Assembly (NCBI RefSeq): GCF_020009625.1
Contig: NZ_JAIHLP010000002.1
Coordinates: 1,612,001 to 1,676,000 of the forward strand
Direction: 5' to 3'
Source: Leifsonia poae
Lineage (GTDB): Bacteria > Actinomycetota > Actinomycetes > Actinomycetales > Microbacteriaceae
Length of the DNA stretch: 64,000 nucleotides
In this document: positions 51,601 through 59,095 of the stretch, one piece after another
Position numbering within the stretch: the first letter of the stretch is position 1
Layout of the letters: each line of letters begins with the position of its first letter
The notes under the pieces: generated by a model
Told to the model about the DNA's origin: nothing
The model's database searches: none
The model's input: only the letters and a program-made list of their open reading frames with translations
Made by a program: the position numbers and the translations under genes

Positions 51601-52359
51601 ATGCCGGAGGGCGACACCGTCTACCGCACGGCACGACTGCTGAACGACGCCCTCGCCGGCCGCATCCTGACCGAGACCGATTTCCGGGTGCCGGCTTTCG
51701 CCACGGTCGACCTCGCCGGGCAGCCCGTCGACGAGGTGCTGAGCCGGGGCAAGCATCTGCTCGCGCGGATCGGGGAGCACACTGTGCACAGTCACCTCAA
51801 AATGGAGGGGAGCTGGGAGCTGTACACCCCGGGCGGCCCGTGGCGGCATCCGGCCTTCCAGGCCCGAGCGGTGCTGCGAACCGCCCAGACGGTGGCCGTC
51901 GGGTTTCAGCTGGGTGTGCTGGAGGTGCTCCCCCGCGACCGCGAGCAGGATGCGGTCGGCCATCTCGGCCCCGACCTTCTCGGCCCCGACTGGGATGCGG
52001 ACGAGGCCGTGCGCCGGCTCGCCGCCCATCCCGCGCAGCCGATCGCCGCAGCCCTGCTCGACCAGCGCAACCTGGCCGGGATCGGCAACGAGTACGTGAA
52101 CGAGATCTGCTTCCTGCGCGGGATGCCGCCCACCCGCCCCGTCGCCGAAACGGACCTGCCCGCGACCGTGTCGCTCGCGCGCCGGCTGCTTCTCGCGAAC
52201 CGCGATCGGCCCCGCCGGGTGACGACGGGCGACACCAGGCGTGGCCGAACGAGCTGGGTCCATGGCCGCCAGGGCGAGCCGTGCCGGCGGTGCGGAACGC
52301 TCATCGAGCGCAGCACGCTCAGCCGGGTGAGCTACAGCTGCCCGGTCTGTCAGCGCTGA
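51601..52359 (+). CDS. nei: Endonuclease VIII-type DNA glycosylase (Nei2)
   Basis: A 252-residue Fpg/Nei family bifunctional glycosylase that removes oxidised bases. The catalytic N-terminus is MPEGDTVYRTA (Pro2, Glu3), the helix-two-turn-helix has LLDQRNLAGIGNEYVNEICF, and the C-terminal zinc finger reads CRRCGTLIERSTLSRVSYSC PVC with four cysteines. The gene follows lhr by 22 bases, the usual actinobacterial pairing of a repair helicase with a glycosylase. Its last 10 bases overlap the end of the convergent SnoaL-like gene. Confidence 0.95.
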   Translation: MPEGDTVYRTARLLNDALAGRILTETDFRVPAFATVDLAGQPVDEVLSRGKHLLARIGEHTVHSHLKMEGSWELYTPGGPWRHPAFQARAVLRTAQTVAVGFQLGVLEVLPRDREQDAVGHLGPDLLGPDWDADEAVRRLAAHPAQPIAAALLDQRNLAGIGNEYVNEICFLRGMPPTRPVAETDLPATVSLARRLLLANRDRPRRVTTGDTRRGRTSWVHGRQGEPCRRCGTLIERSTLSRVSYSCPVCQR

Positions 52360-52790
52360 GGCGGGGAACCGGTCAGCGGCGCCGTATCCATGTAGCGCAC
52401 TTCGTAGCTGCGCGCCGCGAACCGCCACCCCTGCTCCGTGCGCTCGTACCGGTCGTGGTAGATCGCGTGGTTCGAGTGCGAACCGCCGTCGCGCAGCCGC
52501 CCGAACTCGGCGATGTACACGCGCCCCCGCGCGGTGTCCCCGCTCAGCTCGATCACCCCCGGATGCGCGGTCTGCACGAAGAACTCCCACGATTCCTTCA
52601 ACCGTTCGATCCCGGCGCGGATCTGCTCACGGCCGACGAACTCGACGCCGATGCCCGGGATGCGCCAGATGCCGCGCGCCGTGAACTGCGAGGCGAAGCC
52701 GTCGAAATCGCCCTGCATCCCGGCGTCGGTGAACTCCGCTTGCAAGGCCAGGAGTTCGACGTGGTCCGCGAGCGTCTGCAGGTTGCTCAC
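52350..52790 (-). CDS. SnoaL-like/NTF2-fold protein
   Basis: A 146-residue protein of the SnoaL_4 type cone fold: LADHVELLALQAEFTDAGMQ GDFDGFASQFTARGIWRIPG (in two pieces), then VFVGREQIRAGIERLKESWE, and a C-terminal strand pair with HSNHAIYHDRYERTEQGWRF. Such proteins bind or isomerise small hydrophobic compounds. GTG 52790 overlaps the DoxX-like stop by four bases (GTGA), so the two are one operon. The operon diverges from the ECF41 gene and carries the same promoter motif. Confidence 0.88.
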   Translation of the reverse strand: MSNLQTLADHVELLALQAEFTDAGMQGDFDGFASQFTARGIWRIPGIGVEFVGREQIRAGIERLKESWEFFVQTAHPGVIELSGDTARGRVYIAEFGRLRDGGSHSNHAIYHDRYERTEQGWRFAARSYEVRYMDTAPLTGSPPQR

Positions 52791-53128
52791 CGCAGCACCG
52801 TCACGACGAAGGTGGCTATGGCGAGCGCCAGGAACAGTACCGGGCTCGGAAGGCTGCGGAACGCCCCCGACCTCAGATGCACCACGACGGCGCCGATGAA
52901 GAACACGACGAGGCCGCCGGCCGCCGCGACACCGATGAACGGCACACCGAGCAGCCCGAGCAGCAGCCCGACGGCCCCGGCCGCCTGCAGCGCGGCGAGC
53001 AGGGGGATGCGGGCCGGGTCGAGGTCGACATCGCCCAGGTTGGCGACGACGAACTTCGCTCGGGCGAAGGTGGCGATGGCGGTCGCGCCGTTCGCCACGA
53101 TGCAGAGAATCGTGAGAAGGAGGAACAT
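52787..53128 (-). CDS. DoxX-like membrane protein
   Basis: A 113-residue protein with four helices (2-19, 44-62, 66-85, 95-112) and the family pattern LAALQAAGAVGLLLGLLGVP. I start at ATG 53128 (MFLLLTILCIVANG); the frame continues upstream but lacks a start that fits the promoter. DoxX-like genes are frequent neighbours of ECF41 sigma factors. A CCTCACA/CGTC motif lies 44 bases upstream. Confidence 0.88.
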   Translation of the reverse strand: MFLLLTILCIVANGATAIATFARAKFVVANLGDVDLDPARIPLLAALQAAGAVGLLLGLLGVPFIGVAAAGGLVVFFIGAVVVHLRSGAFRSLPSPVLFLALAIATFVVTVLR

Positions 53129-53171
53129 GGTGCTCGCTTTCGTCGTGGGGCCGATACGCCCCTGCATCTCC

Positions 53172-53198
53172 GACGACAGAGCCCGGCCGAATGTGAGG
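53172..53198 (-). promoter_or_regulatory. ECF41-type promoter of the DoxX/SnoaL operon
   Basis: On the minus strand CCTCACA (53198-53192), 16 bases, then CGTC (53175-53172). The known ECF41 consensus is, as I recall it, TGTCACA with CGTC at this distance. The match is in TCACA and CGTC, and the same motif with the same spacing precedes the sigma gene. The -10 is about 44 bases before the ATG. Confidence 0.7.
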
Positions 53199-53255
53199 TC
53201 GGCCGGCTGTGAGGTCGGCCGGCTGTGAGGTCGGCCGGCTGTGAGGTCGGCCGGC
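53192..53255. repeat. Four 16-bp tandem units that multiply an ECF41 -35 box
   Basis: TGTGAGGTCGGCCGGC is repeated four times without change at 53192, 53208, 53224 and 53240, and a fifth partial unit follows. Each unit contains TGTGAGG, the complement of the CCTCACA -35 box. Only the copy at 53192 has a CGTC at the right distance. Confidence 0.9.
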
Positions 53256-53281
53256 GCTGAGGTCGGTCGCGACGGCGCGCA

Positions 53282-53308
53282 CCTCACACGCCGGCACCGT
53301 GCTTCGTC
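53282..53308 (+). promoter_or_regulatory. ECF41-type promoter of the sigma factor gene
   Basis: CCTCACA (53282-53288), 16 bases, then CGTC (53305-53308), ending 39 bases before the sigma ATG. It mirrors the promoter of the divergent DoxX/SnoaL operon and indicates autoregulation. Confidence 0.7.
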
Positions 53309-53347
53309 ATCCTCGACGAGAGCACCCGTTCGAAAGGAGCGCCGCCG

Positions 53348-54235
53348 ATGACCGATGTGACGACCGATCGCCGACTGCTGATGAACGTCGCCTACCGCCT
53401 GCTCGGCTCGGTGACCGAATCGGAGGACGCCGTTCAGGAGGCGTACGCTCGCTGGTTCGCCCAGCCCGCCGCCGCCCGCGAGGCGATCGAGTCGCCGCCC
53501 GGCTGGCTCGTCACGGTGACGACGAGGATCTGCCTGGACGTGCTCGGCTCGGCTCGGGCACGGCGGGAGCGCTACGTCGGCGAGTGGCTGCCGGAACCGG
53601 TCCCATCCGCCGCGCAGTGGACGAGCCAGTCCGACCCGCTCCGGTCGGGCGATCCCGCCGACCGGGTCACGCTCGACGAATCGCTCAGCATGGCCATGCT
53701 GGTGGTTCTGGAGGCGATGACTCCGGCGGAACGCGTGGCGTTCATCCTGCACGACGTCTTCCGCTACACATTCGCCGAAGTCGGCGAGATCGTCGGCCGG
53801 TCACCGGCGGCCTGCCGCCAATTGGCTTCCTCGGCGAGACGCCGGGTTCGGGAATCCGACCGGGGCGTGGTGTCGCCGTCGGACCAGGCCCGTGTGGTGG
53901 CCGAGTTCAAGCAAGCCCTCGACTCGGGCGACCTGACAGCCCTGCTGCGCATCCTCGATCCGGACGCGACGGCTGTGCCCGACGGCGGGGGCCACGTGCA
54001 GGCGGCCATCGAACCGCTGCACGGAGCGGAGACGATCGCCCGGTACCTTCTCGGCTTCGGCCGCATACGGCCCGACCTGCGCTTCGAGCTCGCCACCGTG
54101 AACGGCCGCACCGGACTGGTGATCCGGGATGCGGCCGGCGCGGCCCTCGCAGTGGCTGCGGTCGGGATCGTCCACGGTCGCATCGACCGGCTCTGGGTCA
54201 TCCGCAACCCCGGCAAGCTCGAGGGCTGGTCCTGA
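53348..54235 (+). CDS. ECF41-group sigma factor with SnoaL-like C-terminal domain (SigJ type)
   Basis: A 295-residue sigma factor. Region 2 has DRRLLMNVAYRLLGSVTESE DAVQEAYARW, region 4 has ERVAFILHDVFRYTFAEVGE then IVGRSPAACRQLASSARRRV. The C-terminal SnoaL-like domain carries the ECF41 signatures DGGG (VPDGGGHVQA) and an NPDKL-type end (RNPGKLEGWS). In studied members that domain both inhibits and supports activity in place of an anti-sigma factor. ATG 53348 follows AAAGGAG. It diverges from a DoxX/SnoaL operon with an identical promoter motif. Confidence 0.95.
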   Translation: MTDVTTDRRLLMNVAYRLLGSVTESEDAVQEAYARWFAQPAAAREAIESPPGWLVTVTTRICLDVLGSARARRERYVGEWLPEPVPSAAQWTSQSDPLRSGDPADRVTLDESLSMAMLVVLEAMTPAERVAFILHDVFRYTFAEVGEIVGRSPAACRQLASSARRRVRESDRGVVSPSDQARVVAEFKQALDSGDLTALLRILDPDATAVPDGGGHVQAAIEPLHGAETIARYLLGFGRIRPDLRFELATVNGRTGLVIRDAAGAALAVAAVGIVHGRIDRLWVIRNPGKLEGWS

Positions 54236-54300
54236 CGAACCGCCGCGCTCCCGACCGGCCGAAATGGCGTGCGGAAGCGCGGCGGCGAGCGTTGGCGCGG

Positions 54301-54376
54301 GATGCGTCAGACCGCGCCGGATGCGTCAGACCGCGTCAGACCGCGTCAGGCCGCGCCGGATGCGTCAGGCCGCGTC
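54301..54376. repeat. Short tandem units over the FMN reductase stop codon
   Basis: On the minus strand GCGGYCTGAC occurs five times within 76 bases, three of them extended by GCATCC(G/C)GC. The TGA of the first is the stop codon of the reductase gene (54367-54365). The array reaches to within 66 bases of the convergent sigma gene's end. Confidence 0.8.
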
Positions 54377-54952
54377 TTCGGCGGCGTCCTCGGACTGGGC
54401 GGCACGCACGGTCTCGAGGGCGGCCGACCACGATTCGACCTGGTCGAAGAGCGGGGTGAGCGCGGCCTCCTGCTGCGGGGTGGCCTTGAGCGCCCAGTTC
54501 TCGAAGTCGTGCGCGAGGCTGAGGCCGACCTGCGCGGTGACGGTGGCGACCTGGAGGGTCGAGAGCACCAGCCGCAGGTTCTCGACGGCGCGAGCGCCGC
54601 CGAAGACGCCGTAGCTCACGAATCCGGCGGCCTTGTTGTTCCACTCGGCGCCGACATAGTCGATGGCGTTCTTGAGCACGCCGGATGTGGAGTGGTTGTA
54701 CTCGGGCGTGACGAAGATGTAGCCGTCGAACTCGTCGACCTTGGCAGCCCAGGCCTTCGTGTGGTCGTTGGCGTACTGTCCCATGCCGGCGGGCAGGGCC
54801 TCGTCGAGGTGCGGAAGCGCCCAGTCTTTGAGGTCGACGAGCTCGTACTGAACGCCCTCGCGCTGGGCGGCGTGCTCGAACACCCAGCGGGCCACGGCTT
54901 CGCCGTTGCGGCCCGGGCGGGTGCTGCCGATGATGATCGCGATCTTCGTCAT
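54365..54952 (-). CDS. NADPH-dependent FMN reductase family protein
   Basis: A 195-residue flavodoxin-fold reductase. The FMN phosphate loop is IIGSTRPGRNGEAVARWV, the isoalloxazine loop is TPEYNHSTSGVLKNAIDYVG, and NNKAAGFVSYGVFGGARAVE completes the family pattern. It reduces FMN, quinones or azo compounds with NADPH. ATG 54952 has AAGGA eight bases upstream. Its C-terminal residues (SEDAAEDAA) run into the stop-codon repeat. It follows the methyltransferase gene by 80 bases on the same strand, with a near-palindrome TGACGTGTCA (54982-54991 region) in between. Confidence 0.93.
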   Translation of the reverse strand: MTKIAIIIGSTRPGRNGEAVARWVFEHAAQREGVQYELVDLKDWALPHLDEALPAGMGQYANDHTKAWAAKVDEFDGYIFVTPEYNHSTSGVLKNAIDYVGAEWNNKAAGFVSYGVFGGARAVENLRLVLSTLQVATVTAQVGLSLAHDFENWALKATPQQEAALTPLFDQVESWSAALETVRAAQSEDAAEDAA

Positions 54953-55032
54953 GTCTGATCCTTCGTGTTTCGGTGACGTGTCATCATTCACGAACCGTGG
55001 ATGCGCGCCCGGCATTCCCGCGACAGCCGAAC

Positions 55033-55815
55033 TCAGGGCTTGCGCCCCACCGCGAACAGACGCCGGAACGGATAGACGGTGCCGTGGGGGCCGGCCGGGT
55101 ACGCCCCCCGCAGCCGGGGAGCGAGATCCGCTTCGAAGGCGGCGGCATCGTGACCCAGCACGGTGAGCACCGGACGAAGCGAGGTGCCGCGCATCCAGTC
55201 GAGCACCGGGTCCGCACCCGGAAGCACCTGCAGATACGTTGTCTCCCAGGCTTCAGCACTGAAACCGGCATCGAGCAGCAGAGCGAGGTAGTCGGCCGGC
55301 TCGCCGACCGCATCCTCGTGCCGCAGCACGCCGGCCAGGCGAGAGCTCCAGCGCGGTTCGGCAGCCGTCTCCCTCAGGAGCCGATGCGAGTCGGCGCCGA
55401 AATTGCCGGGAACCTGCACGGCGAACCAGGCGCCGGCGGCCAGCGCATCCAGCCAGACAGGCAGCAGCTCGCGATGGTTCGGAACCCACTGCAGGGCGGC
55501 GTTGGTGACCACGACGTCGTCCGCCGGCCCGGGCATCCACTCGGCGATGTCGAGGAGTTCGAAGTGGAGCGTCGCCGGCGCCTGTGGAAGACCGCGGGCC
55601 TTCTCGAGCATGTCCGGCGACGAATCCAGCCCAACCACCTCGCTGCCCGGCCAGCGTTCTGCGAGGGCGGCGGTGAGCGACCCCGGCCCGCAACCCAGGT
55701 CGACCACGCGGCGCGGCGCCTCCGCCCGGATGCGGGAGACGAGGTCGAAGAACGGCAGCGACCGCTCCCTGTCGAACCGGTCGTAGGCTGTCGGATTCCA
55801 GCGGATGGCGGGCAT
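55033..55815 (-). CDS. tam: Trans-aconitate 2-methyltransferase-like protein
   Basis: A 260-residue SAM-dependent methyltransferase. Motif I is VVDLGCGPGSLTAALAERWP, motif II VVGLDSSPDMLEKAR, then DVVVTNAALQWVPNHRELLP. The opening WNPTAYDRFDRERSLPFFDL VSRI and the length match trans-aconitate methyltransferase, which methylates the aconitase inhibitor trans-aconitate. GAGGAGG precedes ATG 55815. It diverges from a membrane protein gene 76 bases away. Confidence 0.9.
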   Translation of the reverse strand: MPAIRWNPTAYDRFDRERSLPFFDLVSRIRAEAPRRVVDLGCGPGSLTAALAERWPGSEVVGLDSSPDMLEKARGLPQAPATLHFELLDIAEWMPGPADDVVVTNAALQWVPNHRELLPVWLDALAAGAWFAVQVPGNFGADSHRLLRETAAEPRWSSRLAGVLRHEDAVGEPADYLALLLDAGFSAEAWETTYLQVLPGADPVLDWMRGTSLRPVLTVLGHDAAAFEADLAPRLRGAYPAGPHGTVYPFRRLFAVGRKP

Positions 55816-55891
55816 GGGTGCCTCCTCGAACGTGATCTCTTCCGACCCTACGCGGCGGTAGGCTCGACCGGCAGCGGGAGGAGCGCACAGG

Positions 55892-56449
55892 GTGACCGAA
55901 GAACAGGACGGCCGAAGGCGGCACCGGCCGGGCGACACCGATCTGCCGGACTCTGCGACCGACGAGCAGCGCCGCGAGGCGGGCGACCGTCTGCGCGAGC
56001 GCATCTACGCCACCTTCACTGCTCTCGCCGTGCTGATGGCGCTCTCCGGTCATGCCCCCGAACCGGCTGCGCTCGACGTGCTCTGGACGCTCGTCATCTC
56101 GGTCGCGGGCGTGCTGCTCGCCGGGCTCGCCTCCGACCTGGTGTCGCACATGATCGTGCACAACACCTTTCCGCGGGCCCGCGAGCTGCGGCACATGCTC
56201 GCCGTCGCCTCCCGCGCCCTGTCGGTTCTGGTGGTTCCCGCGATCATGCTGGCTCTGGCGTCGTTCGATGTGATCGGGGTGCACGCGGCCATGACGGTCT
56301 CGGTCGTCGCGCTGATCGTGTCGCTCGCCGTGATCGCGCAGATCGCGGTGAGGCGAACCGGACTCGGCCACGCGAAACGACTCCTCGTCCTCGCCGGCAT
56401 CGTGGCGCTCGGGATCGCGGTGGTCGCCCTCGAACAGCTCGCGCATTGA
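55892..56449 (+). CDS. Hypothetical integral membrane protein
   Basis: A 185-residue protein. A charged N-terminus of about 38 residues precedes five or so hydrophobic segments (about 40-52, 62-82, 105-125, 130-150, 162-180). The loops HMIVHNTFPRARELRHM and IAVRRTGLGHAKRLL are basic and probably cytoplasmic. I do not recognise a family. Start is GTG 55892. A MarR gene begins 40 bases after it on the same strand. Confidence 0.75.
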   Translation: MTEEQDGRRRHRPGDTDLPDSATDEQRREAGDRLRERIYATFTALAVLMALSGHAPEPAALDVLWTLVISVAGVLLAGLASDLVSHMIVHNTFPRARELRHMLAVASRALSVLVVPAIMLALASFDVIGVHAAMTVSVVALIVSLAVIAQIAVRRTGLGHAKRLLVLAGIVALGIAVVALEQLAH

Positions 56450-56489
56450 CGCTTCGACGGGCGCCGAGGGCGCCGTGGGAGGATGACGT

Positions 56490-56993
56490 ATGCCCAGCGC
56501 GCGCACCGCACCCGACCCGCGAAAGCTGACGTCCGAGGAAGAGGAGCTCTTCAACGCCTTCTATGTGATGCGCCGCGGCTTCGATCGGGCTCTCGATCTG
56601 CAGCTGCAGCGCGACCACGGCATCTCGATCTCGGAGCTCGAAGTCCTGATGGCGCTCGTGCGCTCCCCCGGGCGGCGGCTGCGCGTGCGTGAGCTGGTGA
56701 CGAGCACGGGGTGGGAGAAAAGCCGTCTCTCCCACCAGGTGACCCGGATGGTCGCCCGCGGATTCGTGGAACGGCAGGACTGCGCGGAAGACAGGCGGGC
56801 CAGCTACATCCATCTGACAGGAGAGGGTCGGCGAATCGTGGTGCGCGCGCTCCCCGAGCACACGGCCACCATCCGGCGCACGCTGTTCGACCCGCTTAGC
56901 GCCGAACAGCAGCGGGAGTTCCTCGAGATCGCACGCCGGATGAACGCCGCCATCGCCGACGAGACCTCCGACGCACGCACACCATCCCACTGA
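56490..56993 (+). CDS. MarR family transcription regulator
   Basis: A 167-residue winged-helix regulator. Helix alpha1 leads into ISISELEVLMALVRSPGRRL, the recognition part is LVTSTGWEKSRLSHQVTRMV ARGFVERQ, and the wing has DCAEDRRASYIHLTGEGRRI. A lone Cys (DCAEDRR) near the wing might be redox-sensitive but this is speculation. Start is ATG 56490. Its stop codon seeds an 18-bp tandem repeat, and it may act on the membrane protein gene upstream. Confidence 0.93.
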   Translation: MPSARTAPDPRKLTSEEEELFNAFYVMRRGFDRALDLQLQRDHGISISELEVLMALVRSPGRRLRVRELVTSTGWEKSRLSHQVTRMVARGFVERQDCAEDRRASYIHLTGEGRRIVVRALPEHTATIRRTLFDPLSAEQQREFLEIARRMNAAIADETSDARTPSH

Positions 56994-57075
56994 CGCGCAC
57001 CCTCCCACTGACGCGCACCCTCCCGCTGACGCGCGCCCTCGCACCGATGCGCACCCTCGCACTGACGCGCACCCT
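56986..57075. repeat. Five 18-bp tandem units over the MarR stop codon
   Basis: CCCACTGACGCGCACCCT-type units start at 56986, 57004, 57022, 57040 and 57058. The TGA inside the first is the stop codon of the MarR gene (56991-56993). Four of the five units keep the TGA. Confidence 0.9.
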
Positions 57076-57157
57076 TCCACGCCCGATGCCCGGTTCGCGT
57101 CACGACGAGCCCTGTCGTCAGGCCTCCCGCGCGTCGCCCACCTTCAGCGGCCTCACT

Positions 57158-57248
57158 GTTCTCAGGAGAAATGGCCACCCGTCGACCGCTGAGACCTGAA
57201 AACAGGTCCCGGCGGCGAACCCGACCCGGGGACTCCTGAAAACAGGAG
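57158..57248. repeat. Dispersed palindromic intergenic element, copy D
   Basis: 57158-57209 is a full element in reverse orientation with the same internal spacing as copies A-C (TCTCCTGAGAAC, 13 bases, GCGGTCG, 13 bases, CCTG). A second palindrome, CTCCTGAAAACAGGAG, follows at 57233-57248 and may end the convergent genes on both sides. Confidence 0.75.
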
Positions 57249-57286
57249 CAGCGGAACCGCGGGCTCGGGCGCACGGGAGGGACGTA

Positions 57287-59020
57287 CTAGTTGATGCAGA
57301 CCTGGGCGCTGTAGTTCTTCGCGGGCGAGCTCGGGGTCGCGGCAGAACCGGAGCCCGAACCCGAGCTGGAACCACCCGATGCCGCACCGGGAGCGCTGGG
57401 CATGATCCCGTCGTCGCCGAGGATCACGGTCACGCCCGCGACCGAGGAGGTCTCCTGCACGGCGGCACCCGGCAGCAGGGCGGCGACGGCCTTGGCCTGC
57501 GACTCCTGCCCGCTCGGGTACTGCACGATCGTCGTCGCGCTGGTGTTCGCATCTCCGGGCGTGCCGGTCTTGAACCCGGCCGCCGCGAACGCCTGGGTCG
57601 CCGTGGTGGCGGCACCGTTACTGCTGCCACCGTTGAGCACAGTGACGGTCACATCAGCGGGCTTCGCGGCTGTCGCCTTCTCATACGGGCCCGGGTTGCC
57701 GATCACGCTCTGGATGAAAGCGGGCATGGCGGCGGTGTCGACCTGCACGATCGAGACATCGGTGCCATCGACGGTGATCGTCGGGGTGCCCGAGATCGGG
57801 ATGGTGGCCGATTGGATCTTGCCGCCCGTGAGCCCCTGCATCTGTGCGGCCAGGGAGAGGAAATTGAGACCCGGATCGGTTTCGAGCGAGCCGCTGATCG
57901 CATCCAGCACCTTGGAGAGCTTGCCCGGATTGAGCAGCGTTCCGGCGGAGAGGAACTTGTGCGCCTCCACCGAGAGGAAGTATTGCTGACGCACGACGCG
58001 GTCGAGGTCGCCGCCCGGCAGACCGTGCCGCTGCCGCACGAACGCGAGAGCCTGATGCGCATCGAGCGTCGAGACGCCGGCCGGGAAGTCCGCCTGCGAG
58101 TATGGGTCGTTGACAGCCTGGTTGAGGCAGACCTGGATCGGGCCGAGCGCCTGCGCGATATCGTAGAAGCCGAGCAGTGAGACGCGCACATAGTGGTCCA
58201 TCGTGAGACCGGTGAGGTTCTGCACGGTCTGGATCAGCAATTTGGCGCCGGCGGTGTCGCTGCCGCTGTCGCCGCGCCCGAGCTGGAAAGCCGCGTTCAG
58301 CTTGTTCATCCCGTGGCCCGGAACGTCGACCCACGAGTCGCGCGGCAGCGAGATGAGGGTCGCCGACTTCCCGTCGGCGGGCAGGTGCAGGATCATCATC
58401 GTGTCGGTGTTGGTTCCGCCGCCGTCGGAGGTGGTGCCGAGCTGGTCGAGTTCCGCCTGCGAGGCGTTGTCCGGGCGGTGGTCGTCGCCGACGAGCAGGA
58501 TGTTCTGGGCCGCGCCGTCGAGGTCGTTCTTCGGCTTGTTCTCGTTCGAGATCACGTCCACGTGTTTGACGCCGTTGACGAACCGGATGTAGCTGTACGC
58601 CGCGTAACCTCCGACCACGACGAGGATGACCGCCAGCCCGAAAGCGGTCCAGCCGACGATGCGCTTGGTGCGGCTGCGGCGCTTGCGCGGCGTGCCCGCC
58701 CGCCCGGAGCGCCCGCGGCCGGGACCGTCACCGCCGTCACCGCCGTTGCCTCCACCGCCGCTTCCGCCGCCGTTGCCTCCACCGCCGCTTCCACCGTTGC
58801 CGCCACGGCCGTTGTCACCGAAGAGGTCGCCGACGTCGCCGTAGCCGCTTCCCGAGCCGGCAACCGGCGTGACCGGGCGGGCCGCAGGACGTCCGCCGGC
58901 CGGGCGGGTGGCGCGAACGGGACGCCGCGGATCGGGCGCGACCGGACGCCCGAAGACCTCGGTGGCCGGCTCGCGGTCGTCACGGGGCTCATCGGGCAGG
59001 GGGAAGGTCGGGCGTCGCAC
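57287..59020 (-). CDS. LytR-CpsA-Psr family cell-wall ligase with LytR_C domain
   Basis: A 577-residue membrane protein. A disordered cytoplasmic N-terminus with a Gly/Asn-rich stretch (71-100) precedes one transmembrane helix (121-143). The LCP catalytic domain has NILLVGDDHR, DTMMILHLPADGKSATLISL PRDSWVDVPG, then HQALAFVRQRHGLPGGDLDR VVRQQ with the conserved Asp and Arg residues. A C-terminal LytR_C domain (ADVTVTVLNGGSSNGAA) and a Ser/Gly linker follow. LCP enzymes attach glycopolymers to peptidoglycan. The start GTG 59020 lacks a clear ribosome site. Confidence 0.93.
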   Translation of the reverse strand: MRRPTFPLPDEPRDDREPATEVFGRPVAPDPRRPVRATRPAGGRPAARPVTPVAGSGSGYGDVGDLFGDNGRGGNGGSGGGGNGGGSGGGGNGGDGGDGPGRGRSGRAGTPRKRRSRTKRIVGWTAFGLAVILVVVGGYAAYSYIRFVNGVKHVDVISNENKPKNDLDGAAQNILLVGDDHRPDNASQAELDQLGTTSDGGGTNTDTMMILHLPADGKSATLISLPRDSWVDVPGHGMNKLNAAFQLGRGDSGSDTAGAKLLIQTVQNLTGLTMDHYVRVSLLGFYDIAQALGPIQVCLNQAVNDPYSQADFPAGVSTLDAHQALAFVRQRHGLPGGDLDRVVRQQYFLSVEAHKFLSAGTLLNPGKLSKVLDAISGSLETDPGLNFLSLAAQMQGLTGGKIQSATIPISGTPTITVDGTDVSIVQVDTAAMPAFIQSVIGNPGPYEKATAAKPADVTVTVLNGGSSNGAATTATQAFAAAGFKTGTPGDANTSATTIVQYPSGQESQAKAVAALLPGAAVQETSSVAGVTVILGDDGIMPSAPGAASGGSSSGSGSGSAATPSSPAKNYSAQVCIN

Positions 59021-59095
59021 ACGGAAACGTTATGCGTGCATCCCTGCGAAAGGCCTGCCCGAAACGGGGTTTCCCGACGAATCGTCAGCGGGCTC

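Noticed and set aside
53192..57075. The 16-bp array at 53192 and the 18-bp array at 56986 as CRISPR
   Set aside because: Units follow each other directly with no unique spacers, are too short for CRISPR repeats, and no cas gene is present.
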